A stretch of 64,000 bases of DNA, taken from assembly GCA_039621445.1 (NCBI GenBank), contig CP154957.1, positions 7,567,114 through 7,631,113 on the forward strand, written 5' to 3'. The translations under genes and the position numbers were made by a program. Source of the DNA: Euglena gracilis (lineage: Eukaryota > Euglenida > Euglenophyceae > Euglenales). How positions within the stretch are numbered: the stretch's first letter is position 1; every line of letters begins with the position of its first letter. The notes under the pieces were generated by a model. The model saw only the letters and a program-made list of their open reading frames with translations. It was not told the origin of the DNA and ran no database searches. Shown here piece after piece: positions 33,016 through 41,653 of this stretch.

Positions 33016-33533
33016 ACCCTCCCCCATGTCCAACAACCAGTAAACTCTGTCCTCATTCCAGGGAGGTCGTTGGACATGGGTTGTGACCAAAAAGGTGTCC
33101 TCCCATGGGGGGGGGTCGTTGGACAAGGGGTCAAAAAAAAAGTAGGCGGGTACCCGGGACCCTACCCCCACAAAAAGGCCAAAACTTCCCTTCCAGTGCT
33201 TTGTGCCAAAAATTCTGGGCAATTTCGACAAATTTCTGCTCAAAAAGGTGCGAGAAAATGGCAATTTGGCCAAAATTTTGGCCGATTTTGAGGCAAAAAA
33301 TTTCGGCCCCACACCAGCACAATTTTCAGCTGGACTTGAGACTGCCACCCCCCCCCCTCAGAATTTGGCCCCAGAACCCGGATCTGACAATCTGGTTTGG
33401 ACCCCATTTTTGCCTGAAATGGTCAATCTGGGGGGATTCTTTTCCTAGGCTGGATGACACATTCGGGGGGGGGGGGAGGTAAATGGGAAAAAAACGGCCA
33501 ATTTGGTACGGTAATCTTCCAAGAACTGAGCAG

Positions 33534-33878
33534 CTACAGTACGGAGCATAAATATTTGTACGTTTGTTGAGCATGAAGATTTGTATGGCCCCCCAAAAAA
33601 ATTGGAATGATTTTTGGTTTTGACACCATTCTTTCCACCACAAGGCCCTGTAAAGGGGACAGCCGGCAGCAGTGAGGGCAGAACTGCACTTGTAAGTCCC
33701 GCAAGTAATCCCCACTCAGCAGGCTCAGGTGGGCATGGTGGATGCTCTTCAGATGGGTGAGCAGAGCACCACGGCTGTCATGTGCTCGAAGACAGATCGG
33801 AAATGCGCACACATACCGTTTGCCGGGGTCAGTGCTGGCAGGTGGGCACGGCACAGGGGTGAAAGCAGCGGGCCCCAA
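33534..33878 (-). pseudogene. LINE N-terminal zinc-finger region, fragment
   Basis: Minus-strand frame with YVCAFPICLRAHDSRGALLT, then HLKSIHH and later VQFCPHCC. This gives a C-x4-C...H-x4-H finger (CAFPIC, HLKSIH) and a second Cys pair. N-terminal C2H2 fingers are usual in LINEs with restriction-like endonucleases. It sits as an insertion inside the split MITE, without the rest of the element, so it is a dead fragment. The C-terminal part of the frame (from about 33640 down) is probably non-coding. Confidence 0.55.
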
Positions 33879-34215
33879 AGGGGGGACCCCGGTCGGATTC
33901 GGCCGGGTTCCGGCCCCATGCCGCGGCCAGGGCTGCTGGACTGAAAAGGTCGGTGGAGGACGAGGCGGCTAGTGGCGGATTTGGCCGCCTGGCAGCTGCG
34001 CGCTCGTGTTCGTCAATAAAATCCTCTCAGCCACGGCCATGGCTCGAGCCCCAGCCATATGAACTCCAGGGGGCAGATCCGGGGGAATAGCTGGAGGCTG
34101 CAGCAAGTCCACGCAGCTAGGTCGACGTTTCTTCTGGGAGACCGAGGGCGGGACCAAAAGTTTGGGCAAACCTCCAAAAAGGTGTCCTTCGACTGGGGGG
34201 AGATCGTTGGACATA

Positions 34216-35653
34216 CAGGCCCGGGCGCAAACCGCAAGTACATTAAATACGTCAGGAATTAAACCGCAAGGAATTTAATCCGGCGAGCCCCCGCCAGTCG
34301 GGGAATTAAATCCGGTCGCCCGGTTTTTCGCAGTTTTTTTTTTAAATCTTCGGCTGCACAGTGACGTCGCTTGCTATAAATTGGTGATGCTTTCTCTCCT
34401 TTTTTTGTGTCGGTTCCGGACGCGCAGAGAAAACCAAAGTCCTTTCTGACTTCTTTTCATTTCCCCGTTCCTTTGTGCAGAAAACCCTTTTTGCTGAGCC
34501 CTGTGGCACCGAACTGGCCAAACAACCTGGCACCAAACTGGCCACCACCTGTGACAGCCCCCCCCCCCCCATCACCAAAATTGGGCCACCTGTGACAGCC
34601 CCCAAACTGGCCACTGGTGGAAAATAAGTTGAGTGGAAAATTGGCATCCACAAGAAAAACAAAATGCTGTCAGGGCCTTTGCTAGCCCAGGGCCTTTTCA
34701 GGCCACTGGTGCAAAATGGATTCAATGGCCACTGCATGCAAAATTGAACTTTTCAGACGCAGGAACTTTTCACACACAGGAAATTCTAGGGACACATTTG
34801 CAAAACACAACAATGCAGCAGGAAAAAAAGTCGCCACGTTACAAAAAAAAATTGCACTGCAGCAGTTACAAAACATTTTTTACCTGCCTTCCTTCAGCTT
34901 CTGTTCTTCAGCTTCTCTCAATTCACCTGATGAAAACACATGCATCCAAACAAACAATTGCACTGTTCCCCAGCTTTTAACAAGTGTCAACAACACACAC
35001 AGTCAATGTGTGTCAACTGTGATGAGATGTTGGCCACGAATGATGAAAATACACACAGAAAGACAGAACGTTGCACTAAAAAAGCATATGATTCCACAGA
35101 TGCATGCCACAGACATTTTATGCAACAGCCACAGACTTTTCATTAAAAATTCATTTTCCCACGCTAACAGTGGAAAAGATCAACACAGCCGACTTTCACT
35201 GGAAATGAGCAATTAAGCAGAACAAGCGACAGGATCATACCTTCAACTGTGAGGTTCTTTATCTTTAAATTTAACCATTGCTACTTCTTCTCATAAGCTT
35301 TGCTGCCTGCAGTCTTGGGAGCCCTGGAGTGTGGGGAAAAAATCATTTGATTGGTAAGGGACAGAAACCTATCTTTGATGAACTTCTTCAGCAGCTTTGA
35401 CCAATTCTTGCACCGCTTCAGGCTGCACCTTCTTATCATTGGGGTACCAAAATTTCTTCATCGGTTTCTGACAACGTGTGCAACTGTGGGGGGGATAAAA
35501 GGACGCGCATACTTTCGCTATTTCAGGTAAGTAATACTCGGAGGAATTAATTCCGTGGACCACCCGACAGTCGAGGAATTTAACCGGATTTAATTCCCCC
35601 GAGGTTTTTCGTCCAACCGAATTAAATGTCCACGAGATTTAGGCCCGGGCCTG
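34216..35653. mobile_element. 1.44-kb TA-flanked inverted-repeat element inserted in a MITE end
   Basis: Ends CAGGCCCGGGCGCAAACC and, inverted, CAGGCCCGGGCCTAAATC, flanked by TA (34214-34215, 35654-35655). Removing it with one TA rebuilds TTGGACATAGGGG, the tip of the host MITE. Further inwards both arms have GGAATTAAATCCGG-type sequence. The interior is unique with small exon-like pieces but no transposase I can recognise. Confidence 0.75.
35369..35520 (-). CDS. Exon-like fragment inside the TA-flanked element
   Basis: After CCCCACAG the minus strand reads CTRCQKPMKKFWYPNDKKVQ, then PEAVQELVKAAEE, well-formed coding sequence with a C-x2-C pair. A second piece at 35290-35330 could encode APKTAGSKAYEKK and a stop after a clean CTCCAG. 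The phases of the two do not fit simply. Could be a captured host gene piece or part of the element's own gene. Confidence 0.35.
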
Positions 35654-35984
35654 TAGGGGAGTTGTTGGATATAGGGGGGCTAGGGTAGGGTTTGCAGTAC
35701 CCCCCCCCCCTGGGGGGATAGCACGGTTAGCCAGTGGGGGAAAAAATTACAGTAACTGGCGTGATGCACCGAAAAAATTTTGGACCCCAAAACATGCCAA
35801 AAATGCCCATTTTCGGCCATTTTTGGGATTCTTTTGATCGAAATCAGCCAAAAAAAACATGTGAAAAACCTCATGTCTGCCTCGGCTGGCGCAATTGCCC
35901 AAAAAAAATAGGAAACACAAACCATGCAAAATATTCAAAAAATGCAGCTTTTCGCAAATCTTTCATCGTGGACCCAAAACCATC

Positions 35985-36215
35985 ACCCAAAACTGGCCAC
36001 AAGCTGTGGCCCAAAACTGGCCACCACCTGTGGGCCAAAACTTCCCACCAACTGTGGCCCAAAATTGGCCACCACCTGTGGGCCAAAACTTCCCACCAAC
36101 TGTGGCCCAAAACTGGCCACCACCCGTGGCCCAAAACTGGCCACCACCCGTGGCCCAAAACTGGCCACCACCCGTGGCCCAAAACTGGCCACCACCCGTG
36201 GCCCAAAACTTGCCC
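35985..36215. repeat. 24-bp minisatellite (GGCCCAAAACTGGCCACCAC)
   Basis: About nine units of 24 bp. All plus frames are open and give Pro/Asn-rich frames (NWPPPVAQ). It merges into LINE-derived coding sequence at about 36290. Confidence 0.85.
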
Positions 36216-36289
36216 AGGTGGTGGACAGTTTTGTGCCTGATGCTGGCTCAGGGGGGTGGCCAATTTTTGGGCCACAGGCGTCACAACAA

Positions 36290-36660
36290 TGTCTGCAAAA
36301 TTTTTTTAGGTGCTTTTCAAGCAACAGACACGCGTCATCCTCGTCCACGAACCAGAATGGCGGGTATCTTATGTGCCCAACAGCGCTCACAACTGCTGCG
36401 GTTTCCGCCAAAGGCATGTGCTTTGCCTTCCGACTTCACGATGGTGGCCACAAAGTTGCAGGACACGCTAGGCCAGCAGTTCGCGCCACTGCAAGAATGG
36501 ATTCGGAGAAACTTGCCCATCAATTGTGAAGACGATCATCGAAGCCAGCAGTGGTGGACGGAAAAGATGCATCAAGCCCGGAAAGATTCCTTGAAGAACA
36601 CGCTTCCTCAAAGAGACAAGTGCCGCTTGCGCTCAGGTTCTCCTAAAATTTTCTCTGGCC
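36290..36660 (+). pseudogene. LINE ORF fragment (pre-endonuclease region), plus strand
   Basis: The frame contains QQFAPLQEWIRRNLPINCED, then SQQWWTEKMHQARKDSLKN and RDKCRL. It aligns with SQKWWSKEIGKTTMDNLIN and PRDQARLLEQ in the minus-strand element at 37591-38540. So this is the same family in opposite orientation. It stops before the zinc knuckle. Confidence 0.6.
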
Positions 36661-36716
36661 CCGGAAATTTTTTTTCCTACACTTTCCCTATAAGCGAAAA
36701 AAAATTGACCGCCGCC

Positions 36717-37058
36717 TTATCGTCCTGATTGGACGTCATCATCCAGGTACCACACGTTCAAGGCGAGGTCTTTTGGGAGAGCTTGGACCACTTCCTGCCA
36801 CGCCAGAGCAAAGAAGAGCGGACCAAGGGGGTCGCCTTGTTGCACACCCTGTTTGCTTGTCATACGATGTCCATAGGTGTAGAGGGCGGAGTGTGATGCG
36901 TAAGAAAGTCGTGCCCATCCTTCGAGCTCAGGTGCACGTTTGCGTACAGAATGAAGCATTGCTCTTTTCCTGGCCCACATTCTCTTCACGGCGGGTAGCA
37001 CAGCTTCACCCAGACCGTGCCCCGGGCCCAGGGTAGCGTTTCTTTTGGCCCTCGCCAC
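36717..37058 (-). pseudogene. LINE reverse transcriptase palm fragment
   Basis: Minus-strand frame with GVQQGDPLGPLFFAL and NVWYLDDD. These are the conserved RT motifs (QGDPLGP and the Y-x-D-D catalytic box, here YLDDD). Preceded by a hydrophilic stretch WARLSYASHS. Truncated on both sides. A different copy from the element at 37591-41480, because it lies 3' of that element's C-terminus. Confidence 0.75.
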
Positions 37059-37197
37059 AAGAGGTACCCCCTTGTGACTTCCTGTGCCGCCACAGGTCGC
37101 GGGTGTGTATACTGCTGGTAGTGTACACTACAACGTACGGTACCTGTTGGTGGTTAGTGGTTAGCAGGAAATGGGCAAAGCCCACTTTGGATATATA

Positions 37198-37374
37198 CCA
37201 CCCCCCCCCCCCCTTATTGTCCCACCGACCTCTCCCCGGGAGGCCCGACCGGACAATAAGGGGGGGGGGACAACAAGGGGGTACCAAAGGAATTTCATTG
37301 GCCGGGCCAAAAAATCCCCCATCGGCCGGGGCCCAGGGACAATAAGGGGGGGGGACAATAAGGGGGGGGGGTGG
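37198..37374. mobile_element. 177-bp MITE, CTTATTGTCCC family
   Basis: TA on both sides (37196-37197, 37375-37376). The left end is CCA, a C run and CTTATTGTCCC; the right end is GGGACAATAAG, a G run and TGG, with extra GGACAATAAGG and GGACAACAAGG copies inside. It contains GGCCGGGCCAAAAAATCCC between two tips. Confidence 0.75.
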
Positions 37375-37590
37375 TAGTGCGGGGGGGGGGGGTTGGTGGG
37401 AGCATGCCTGGCGGGGCGTGTTTGTGTCGTATTGCCTCGGTTGTTGGTGGGATTTTGTCTTTTTTGCCTTTTGGTGCCGTAGGAGCCTCTTCCTTGTGGT
37501 TAGTGTTTTGTGTTTGGGGTGCTTGGGTGCTTGGGGTTTTTCCTGGTTGCTCCTGTTTGTGGAGCTTTTGGCGGCTTCTGTGTATCCTGT

Positions 37591-38540
37591 TTAACGAACA
37601 CCGTGCTTTACGCTGAGTAGTTGCCAGATTTGGCGAGTCCGTGCGACTGCGATGGCTTGATAGCATTCGGACTGTTTCAGGTCCCTGATTTCACCTTCTT
37701 GCCATACAGTGGCTCTTTTTATGATGCGGCCAAGCAGGCGGGCGGCCTCTGGGCCCAGGCCTCCCCACGTGCCCAATGCCAAGGTTGTGAAGGACCAACC
37801 GGCGTTTTGACAAGTGACGTCATATTTGGAGTGCTTGGCAGTTTCTTTGCGCCGTAAGAAGGACCTCCATCGTTCCCGTGAGGTGTTTTGTTCTTGGACT
37901 TGCCAACCATGGCAGATTGTGATGTCCAGGGCTGTGGGTTTGCCATCCTGCCAACACGATAGTAGGAGATCAGCGGGGCGCAGGTTGGCATCCGGAGCAT
38001 TGGGGATCGTGACTTCTTTTTGGACACCTTGGCCTGTGGAGGACAAAAGAGTAAAAATTGCATCCTGAACGGCCGTGTGTCTGGCGGTGAAGTTGTTTCG
38101 AGGGCAGCAGATGAGGTGGTCCCCTTCCTTGTCCAGCGGTGCTGAGCAGCCTTGGCATTTCCGCGTTTCATCGTCAATGATGGGCAGCCCAAGCCACCAT
38201 TTGAGCCCAAGACAGTACTCATCACTTGAGAAGACTGTGTGTAGAGCCGGTGAGGGGGGAGAGGCCATCCAGCCATGACCAATTCCTGAGGACTGTTCCA
38301 AAAGGCGGGCTTGGTCCCGTGGCTTGCATTGGTTAATCAGGTTGTCCATTGTGGTTTTGCCTATTTCTTTGGACCACCATTTTTGGGACTGCTCATCTTT
38401 TCCTGCGGTCTGGGTGGTTGCCAGGTTTCCTAGCAGTCTCGGGGCTGTCGGATGGTTGGGTAGGGCAGCACACGGTTCTCTCAATGGTGGCTCAATGAGA
38501 TCTGCCGGCAAAAGGCAGCAGGCATTATAGGTACACCTTC
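37591..38540 (-). pseudogene. LINE C-terminus with CCHC-like knuckle and endonuclease-like motifs
   Basis: A frame of about 306 codons ends in a stop at about 37617. It contains a C-x2-C...H-x3-C knuckle (CQGCSAPLDKEGDHLICC), then RPADLLLSC and PTALDITICHG. The (R/P)-x-[AP]-D ... D-[IV]-[TS] pair matches the catalytic core of restriction-like endonucleases that nick target DNA in early-branching LINEs such as R2 or CRE. The 5' side is frameshifted by a decamer repeat at 38560-38645. With 39076-39320 and 41107-41480 it forms one interrupted element. Confidence 0.75.
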
Positions 38541-38559
38541 AAGGGCTCCAAAGGCGATG

Positions 38560-38645
38560 CTGGGCGATGCTGGGCGATGCAGGGCGATGCTGAGCGATGC
38601 TGGGCGATGCTGGGCGATGCTGGGCGATGCTGGGCGATGCTGGGC
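38560..38645. repeat. 10-bp minisatellite (TGGGCGATGC) inside LINE ORF
   Basis: Eight to nine decamers. A unit of 10 bp rotates through all frames, so the LINE frame before it and the one after it no longer match. The reverse complement decamer is arrayed at 18908-19020. Confidence 0.85.
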
Positions 38646-38681
38646 CCAAGGGCATGGCTGACCAGAGGTGCTTGCTTGGTA

Positions 38682-39073
38682 CCTCCTCCCCCCTTGTCTA
38701 AGCACCACCCTTGTCTAAGCACCCCCCCGTTCTTACCCATCTTTTTAAAGGTCATCGTCACGGGGAGGTTTATTTTGTGTGCCTTTTTAAGGGAAATTTC
38801 TCAAAAATTCCGAAATTTCTGCAACTTCTGAGACCTGATTTGGTGAGGTATTGTTGATTTCGGCCTCCAAATGTGTGTAAGTTCAACAGTGGACCTCCAA
38901 AATAAGGGGAATTTCTCCTTTTCGGTGCGAAGCGCCGGATTTTCTTTTTGCTGTCAAAAATTTCCTCCTTGTCTAAGCACCACCCCCCTGGTTCTTACCC
39001 ATATTTTGGCAAAATCAGCCCCCCCCCCCCCGGTTCTTACCCATCTTTCCCAATGCTTAGACAAGGGGGGAGG
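38682..39073. mobile_element. 392-bp MITE, CTTGTCTAAGCACC family, inserted in a LINE
   Basis: TA at 38680-38681 and 39074-39075. Ends CCTCCTCCCCCCTTGTCTAA and TTAGACAAGGGGGGAGG. It is a reverse-complement copy of 12517-12910 with the central GGTGCGAAGCGCCGG hairpin. Removing it and one TA joins the LINE frame (LGRH to TKQAPL) without a shift. Confidence 0.8.
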
Positions 39074-39075
39074 TA

Positions 39076-39320
39076 TGCCTACCTAGGCTGGTCTTTTGCT
39101 TGAGTACCCCCGGGTGTCCACCTGGACTTCCTGCATACTGGGGCAGACCAATTTTCCGATGCCCTTCAGTGTAGAAGGCACAAAGTGCTGCTGTGCGGGC
39201 CGCTGCTTGGTTGTGTGAGGGGACGCGCAGCCCACACCCTCCTTTGGAGAGTGGTAGTGCTGCTTGCAGTCTCTGTGTCGTGTTCAGTGCGACTCCCACC
39301 ACGTCCTCAAAGGCTTGTAA
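39076..39320 (-). pseudogene. LINE ORF, segment after the RT thumb
   Basis: The minus strand reads ILQAFEDVVGVALNTTQRLQ, then LPLSKGGCGLRVP. The LP...GGLGLR block is a usual landmark between RT and the C-terminal domains of this LINE group. Interrupted on the left by a MITE and on the right by the GAT-flanked element. Confidence 0.7.
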
Positions 39321-39323
39321 GAT

Positions 39324-41103
39324 GGAGGCTAGGCGCGCCGCTCGGGGGGGTCCGGGACCCCCCCCCTCCCCCTGTGCGGGTGGGTCCTCGGCTCAGTGTG
39401 TTGTGACAGCCCTTGTCCAATGACACTTGGGGTGACCAACTTCTGGCCCAGGCCAACCTGTAATGTGCAATGCTGGACAGTCTCCTACTGCCAACTTGGG
39501 CTTTTCCACTGGCATTTTCCCACTGCATCACTGGAGTTTTCAAAATCTTTTGCACAGCAGGGGAACAAATCTTGAAGATGTTTGCCAATGCCAATGAAGT
39601 CCAAGCAAACTGATACACTGTTTGCCATAGGCTGCCACTGAAATACAGAATGAAACACAGAATTCCCAGATTAAGATTTTGGTCTGAACCCTTTTTTCTG
39701 GCAATGCCTAATTCAGAGATTTCTGGAGATTGATCTTGAAAAGGCTGTCCGCCACACACACCCCCCTTCCTGAACAATTGCTGCGCAATTGCCCAGGCAT
39801 TCGCAGCACAGCGGACAGACGAGCCACTTAGCCCCTCGCAGAACATGGAGAAGAGACAGAAACACGCAGAAGACGAAGACGGAGAAAACGATCAAACCGT
39901 GACATCTAATGCCGCAGAACACCTCCAGCAGACAGCATTACATCAATGCCAAAACTTCACGGCAGAGGGTTTTATCGGTTAACCCACAACCCATGGCAAT
40001 GCCAACAACTGGGCTGCCCAGGGCAACAAATGACCACCAACTCCTTCTCCAGTACGTGCCTCACGGCTCATCTCGATGCTCCACCGGTGCTCGATTCTGT
40101 TGTACGTGCCTCACGGCTCATCACCATCTCCAGTTCAATGACAATGACATGCAATCTTCAATGACATCTGCAGCAATGTACAGTGCAAAGTACTGCCATC
40201 AGCTGCAGCCAGTGGTCCACCAATGACAATGTAATGACAGTCCACCAGATCACCATCTGAGTGCCAATCCCCTTCGTGGCCCAACAGGATCGTTTGTACT
40301 GGACAAAGCTCATATCAGTTTGTGTGCGGGTGGGTCCTCGGCTCAGTGTGTTGTGACAGCCCTTGTCCAATGACACTTGGGGTGACCAACTTCTGGCCCA
40401 GGCCAACCTGTAATGTGCAATGCTGGACAGTCTCCTACTGCCAACTTGGGCTTTTCCACTGGCATTTTCCCACTGCATCACTGGAGTTTTCAAAATCTTT
40501 TGCACAGCAGGGGAACAAATCTTGAAGATGTTTGCCAATGCCAATGAAGTCCAAGCAAACTGATACACTGTTTGCCATAGGCTGCCACTGAAATACAGAA
40601 TGAAACACAGAATTCCCAGATTAAGATTTTGGTCTGAACCCTTTTTTCTGGCAATGCCTAATTCAGAGATTTCTGGAGATTGATCTTGAAAAGGCTGTCC
40701 GCCACACACACCCCCCCCCCGCGCGGCCCCTGCGCGGCCGCCCGCGCGGCCGCTCGCCCCCCCTGGACCCCCCCCCCTCCCCCCCTGTGCCTAGCATAGC
40801 CAAGAAAAAAAAATTTGGAGAAAAATCGCGATTTTTTGAGGCCCAAAAATGACCAAAAATGACCATTTTCGGACACAAAATGGCAAATTTGGGGGCCGCG
40901 CGCTCTGCGCGCGGCCAAAAAAGCACTTTTTTGGTAAAAAATGGCCCAAAAAAGGCAAAAAATGACCACTTTTTGGACCCGAAAATCACCGATTTTAGGA
41001 TGCGTTCCGCCCGCGCGGCCGCCCCCCCCCCCCCCCCCCCCGCGGCCGCCCGCGCGGCCGCTCGCCCCCCCCCCAGCCCCCCCCCCCCCTGTGCCTAGCC
41101 TCC
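39324..41103. mobile_element. GAT-flanked element (GGAGGCTAGGC termini) containing a TRIM
   Basis: Terminal inverted repeats GGAGGCTAGGCGCGCC and, from the right, GGAGGCTAGGCACAGG, then G/C runs and GCGCGGCC blocks. Flanked by the 3-bp repeat GAT (39321-39323, 41104-41106). Deleting it with one GAT makes the LINE frame run EVI to LQAFEDVV without a shift. Its own body is about 430 bp with a GCGCGCTCTGCGCGCGG hairpin. The rest is a nested LTR element. The right half repeats CCTGTGCCTAGC at 40788 and 41089. Confidence 0.75.
39373..40710 (-). mobile_element. Miniature LTR retrotransposon (TRIM)
   Basis: Two direct repeats of 388 bp, 39373-39760 and 40323-40710 (offset 950). On the minus strand each begins TGTGTGTGGCGG and ends CCCGCACACA, i.e. 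TG...CA. By eye they are identical. Just before the 3' LTR is the polypurine tract AGGAAGGGGGG. Just after the 5' LTR comes AACTGATATGAGCTTTG, resembling an initiator-Met tRNA primer site. The 562-bp interior has no gag or pol, so it moves in trans. C runs on both sides are consistent with a short C target duplication. Confidence 0.75.
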
Positions 41104-41106
41104 GAT

Positions 41107-41480
41107 GACTTCGGAGGACCGATTGACTGCTTCCTGGCAGAGGTAGCTGTTGGAGCCGCGAAGCAGGTGGTTGACTTTGCATCCGTCAAGACATGAGCGT
41201 AGGAGGTGATGAGAGATTTGGGCATCCGTCATTCTGGTAACAATGTCTGCTGCGTGTTCGATTTTTTCTGTGGCGCAGTCCCATGCTTCTGCTGTTTTGT
41301 GGTGGCTTGTGGGGAAGTCCACGGGCACCCCCAGTACCGTGATCCCTGAATTTTTTTCCCACGGAATCAGGGTCATTTCTGGTGCAGAGGTGATTGTATT
41401 GCCGGCTGGCCCCCAGACCACACACTTCCGGAGGTTCAATTGTAACCCGCAACGTGTGGCCTCACGTGTGGCCTCTTTTC
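41107..41480 (-). pseudogene. LINE ORF, RT thumb region
   Basis: The minus strand has CGLQLNLRKCVVWGP, then GITVLGVPVDFPTS. The GL-x-LN-x-x-KC and I-x-x-LG-x-P blocks follow the YxDD box in this LINE group. The 5' part (fingers, palm) is missing. It ends at about 41480-41500, where unrelated sequence leading to a plus-strand gene begins. Confidence 0.7.
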
Positions 41481-41538
41481 CTGGCCGGAAGCCACTCCTA
41501 ATTTCTATCGCAGTTGAGCCTGCGAAAACAGTGTGGGA

Positions 41539-41653
41539 ATGGCACCAAAGAAGACAACCCCAGTAGCTGCTCCACCTCAAAAAAAGGAGGAACCAAAGTC
41601 ACCACCACAGGCAGTGGTCCTGCAGCCAACTGTTCCGCAGAAAGTTTCCCTGG
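41539..41653 (+). CDS. Membrane protein gene, exon 1
   Basis: The start ATG at 41539 is followed by a basic, proline-rich stretch. The donor is CCCTGG/GTATGACC. The ORF could not extend usefully upstream, because the LINE remnant ends just before it. Confidence 0.65.

Larger units (their letters stand above)
33017..35680. mobile_element. TATGTCCAACGACC-family MITE split by two insertions
   Basis: The left tip CATGTCCAACAACC is preceded by TA (33015-33016). 33017-33325 matches the interior of the 10379-10788 copy, including GTACCCGGG and CAGTGCTTTGTGCC. The right half resumes at 34140 (GGGACCAAAAGTTTGGGCAA) and is interrupted again at 34216-35653. It finally ends TAGGGGAGTTGTTGGATATA then a G run. 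Confidence 0.65.

Noticed and set aside
35895-36728. 277-residue plus-strand ORF as a single protein
   Set aside because: The first half is a 24-bp minisatellite; only the second half (from about 36290) is real coding sequence, a LINE fragment.
39307-40709. Two ~180-residue identical minus-strand ORFs as duplicated genes
   Set aside because: They are the two LTRs of a TRIM; the frame is incidental and lacks any known domain.
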